The notes under the pieces are model-generated. The model did no database searches. It saw only the letters and a list, made by a program, of their open reading frames with translations, and had not been told where the DNA came from. Below, piece by piece: positions 4,331 through 6,136 of a DNA stretch of 6,136 bases. This stretch comes from an uncultured Chloroflexaceae bacterium (GTDB lineage: Bacteria; Chloroflexota; Chloroflexia; Chloroflexales; Chloroflexaceae): positions 1-6,136 of the forward strand of contig CAKZQX010000283.1 in assembly GCA_937141995.1 (NCBI GenBank), read 5' to 3'. The number at the start of each line of letters is the position of its first letter. Positions within the stretch are counted from its first letter, which is position 1. The position numbers were made by a program, and so were the translations under genes.

Positions 4331-6136
4331 ATGCCTGCACCTGACACCATGCTGCAAGGACGCTACCGTATCGTCCGCCAGATCGGGAAAGGAGGAATGG
4401 GCAGTGTCTACGCGGCGATTGATACCCGGCTGAATGCCACGGTCGCCGTCAAGCAAACCCTGGCACAGAATGAGCATATCCAGAAAGCATTTGAAGCCGA
4501 GGCGCATCTGCTGGCACGCCTGCAGCACGCGATCCTCCCCAAAGTTACCGACTATTTTACCGAAAACGGTGATCTCTTTCTGGTGATGGAGTTTATTGAG
4601 GGAGCCGACTTCGACGAGTTGCTGGCCCGGCAGGGGAAACCATTCCCGGTTGACCAGGTGCTGGGTTGGGCCGACCAACTGCTTGATGCCCTGGAATATC
4701 TGCATTCCCAGAATCCTCCCGTTATCCACCGGGATATCAAGCCCCAGAATTTGAAGCTGACCCCGACGGGCAATCTCTATCTGATCGACTTTGGCCTGGC
4801 CCGGGGCGCGGAGGGGACGCTGCTGACCGGGTATACGGCACACTACGCTCCGCTAGAGCAGTTCCAGGGTCTTGGCACCGATGCGCGCGGCGATCTCTAC
4901 TCGCTGGCGATGACGCTGCATCAGTTACTCACCAATACTGATCCGCAGGGCGTAACAACACGGGCGGGATCGGTGCTGGGCGGGCAGCCCGATCCGCAAC
5001 CCACGGCACACCAGCTCAATCCGCAGGTGCCGCCAGACGTTAGCGCTGTCCTGGAAAAAGCGATGGCTATTCGCGCCGAAGACCGCTATAGCAGCGCCTC
5101 ACAGATGCGGGCCGCGCTCAATGCTGCGGTACTGGGAGAGACACCATCAACAGCGCAACCGGCTCCCAGGGCGGCGCAAAAAACCATTGTGATCGGTCCG
5201 CCGGCATCAACCCCGGCAACACCTGCAGCACGCTCACAGCCAACACCACCGGCGCAGCCGGCGCAATCCACCGCCGGGGGAGCGCAACCGGTAGCACCGC
5301 CGCCGGCACCATCAACGCCGGCGGCCCCACCGGCAGCGCAACCGGCACCCCGCAAATCCTCCCGCCTGCCCGCTATCATTGGCACCATACTGGTGCTGGT
5401 GCTGCTCGGCGGTATCGGCGGCGTGGCATGGGCGTTTTTCTCCGGTGCGGATGGATTCGGCTTCCTTACATCTGCCACTACCGCGCCCCCGGCTCCGACG
5501 GTTGGAGCGACGGCGGCTTCCGGGATCACTCCAACCGAGGAAGTCACCCCAGACGAGCCGGCGACGGCAGTTCCGGCGGCGGCGGCGCTCTCCTCCGATC
5601 AGATTGTCTTTGTCTCAGACCGGGACGGCAACCGGGAGATCTATGTGATGAATGCCGACGGCTCCGAACCGACCAACCTGACCGAGAGCCCCGCAAATGA
5701 GACCGCGCCGGCGGTTGCGCCCGATGGCACCCGGATTGCCTACGTTGCAGATGATAATATCTATGTGATGAATGCCGACGGCTCCGAACCGACTAACTTG
5801 ACCGCGGATGTCGGCGAGAGCGAATCGCCCACCTGGTCCCCAGATGGCGCACAGATTGCGTTTGTGCTTGACGATACTATTTATGTGATGAATGCCGATG
5901 GTAGCGATAAACGCGCCATAACCGAGGAGACCGGTAACTACCGTGACCTGGACTGGTCTCCCGATGGGACGCAGTTTGTATTTGATCTGGGCGGCGATAT
6001 CTACCGGATAAATGCCGACGGCAGCGATCGGGTCAACCTGACGAGTCAGTCTGATGCGCGTGACATCACACCAGCCTGGTCCCCAAACGGCGAGCAGATT
6101 GCGTTTGCCTCTAATCGTGAGGATAATAACTTCGAT
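4331..6136 (+). CDS. Transmembrane PknB-type Ser/Thr kinase with PD40 beta-propeller (3' end outside window)
   Basis: The frame is open for 602 codons to the window edge with no stop. The kinase domain spans about 11-264: glycine loop GKGGMGSV (19-26), VAVK with Lys41, helix C Glu57, HRDIKPQN (133-140, catalytic Asp135), DFG (153-155) and the activation loop with T166, T169 and APLEQ (173-177). All catalytic residues are there, so it should phosphorylate Ser/Thr in the cytoplasm. A Pro/Ala/Thr-rich linker (about 270-343) leads to one membrane helix (about 347-370), then a second Pro/Thr-rich spacer (371-420). From 421 on come PD40/TolB-like propeller blades with a 40-residue period (IYVMNADGSEPTNLT, then WSPDGxQIAF), placed outside the membrane. 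This is the PknB layout with a propeller replacing PASTA repeats; the propeller probably senses or binds something outside, which is inference. Known Chloroflexota kinases use similar APLEQ loops. SLA at 191-193 replaces the usual SLG. Confidence 0.92.
   Translation, partial: MPAPDTMLQGRYRIVRQIGKGGMGSVYAAIDTRLNATVAVKQTLAQNEHIQKAFEAEAHLLARLQHAILPKVTDYFTENGDLFLVMEFIEGADFDELLARQGKPFPVDQVLGWADQLLDALEYLHSQNPPVIHRDIKPQNLKLTPTGNLYLIDFGLARGAEGTLLTGYTAHYAPLEQFQGLGTDARGDLYSLAMTLHQLLTNTDPQGVTTRAGSVLGGQPDPQPTAHQLNPQVPPDVSAVLEKAMAIRAEDRYSSASQMRAALNAAVLGETPSTAQPAPRAAQKTIVIGPPASTPATPAARSQPTPPAQPAQSTAGGAQPVAPPPAPSTPAAPPAAQPAPRKSSRLPAIIGTILVLVLLGGIGGVAWAFFSGADGFGFLTSATTAPPAPTVGATAASGITPTEEVTPDEPATAVPAAAALSSDQIVFVSDRDGNREIYVMNADGSEPTNLTESPANETAPAVAPDGTRIAYVADDNIYVMNADGSEPTNLTADVGESESPTWSPDGAQIAFVLDDTIYVMNADGSDKRAITEETGNYRDLDWSPDGTQFVFDLGGDIYRINADGSDRVNLTSQSDARDITPAWSPNGEQIAFASNREDNNFD
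5639..6136 (+). repeat. Tandem 120-base coding repeats (propeller blades)
   Basis: Units start in phase at 5641, 5761, 5881 and 6001, exactly 120 bases (40 residues) apart. Positions 5639-5684 and 5759-5804 are almost identical in DNA, with two changes in 46 bases, both silent or nearly so at the protein level (both encode IYVMNADGSEPTNLT). Units three and four are more diverged (IYVMNADGSDKRAIT and IYRINADGSDRVNLT). The window ends just before the next IYVMN-type motif would be expected. Confidence 0.85.

Noticed and set aside
4156..4344. 62-codon open frame overlapping the kinase start
   Set aside because: It begins at TTG without a ribosome binding site, has a basic, Cys-rich composition with no family likeness, and overlaps the better-supported kinase start.
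4121..4843. 240-codon minus-strand open frame across the kinase start
   Set aside because: It is antisense to the conserved kinase motifs and to the kinase promoter and leader; no domain is recognisable.
5086..5547. 153-codon minus-strand open frame rich in Gly and Ala
   Set aside because: It is the antisense shadow of the Pro/Ala/Thr-rich linker and membrane helix of the kinase; GC-rich low-complexity DNA opens many frames.

Overview
The window looks like chromosomal DNA from a GC-rich bacterium, most probably a filamentous phototroph-type Chloroflexota (Chloroflexus, Roseiflexus or Oscillochloris relatives). That placement is inference. It rests on a PAS-PAS-GAF-PAS-STAS sensor, a TagO/WecA-like transferase with a KDHLSHR motif, and a PknB-type kinase with an APLEQ activation loop fused to a PD40 beta-propeller. 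No rRNA or other marker gene is present to settle it. All supported genes lie on the + strand.

Layout. Positions 1-95 hold the last 30 codons of an upstream gene. A 707-residue soluble multi-sensor protein with an RsbR-like STAS output domain follows (110-2233), with a clear ribosome binding site. After 33 bases comes a 350-residue integral membrane polyprenyl-phosphate N-acetylhexosamine-1-phosphate transferase (2267-3319), probably read from the same transcript. Positions 3320-4330 form a 1-kb stretch with no convincing protein gene but dense structure: an 18-bp perfect palindrome, an extended -10 promoter, a predicted structured small RNA ending in a GC-rich terminator-like hairpin, a duplicated stem-loop element, a 24-bp perfect hairpin, and a good sigma70-type promoter. 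That promoter (4110-4138) lies about 190 bases before a transmembrane Ser/Thr protein kinase (4331 to the window end, 602 codons, no stop reached). The kinase's extracytoplasmic part is a tandem beta-propeller.

How the parts may work together. The STAS sensor and the kinase are both signalling proteins, one cytoplasmic and acting through a phosphorylatable STAS threonine, the other membrane-spanning with an outside sensor. The transferase starts the lipid-linked assembly of a cell-surface glycan. Nothing in the sequence links the three directly, and the kinase has its own promoter.

The least explained part is 3320-4330. The best candidates for something undescribed are the predicted RNA at about 3457-3600 with the symmetric palindrome upstream of it, and the duplicated stem-loop that brackets the long hairpin.
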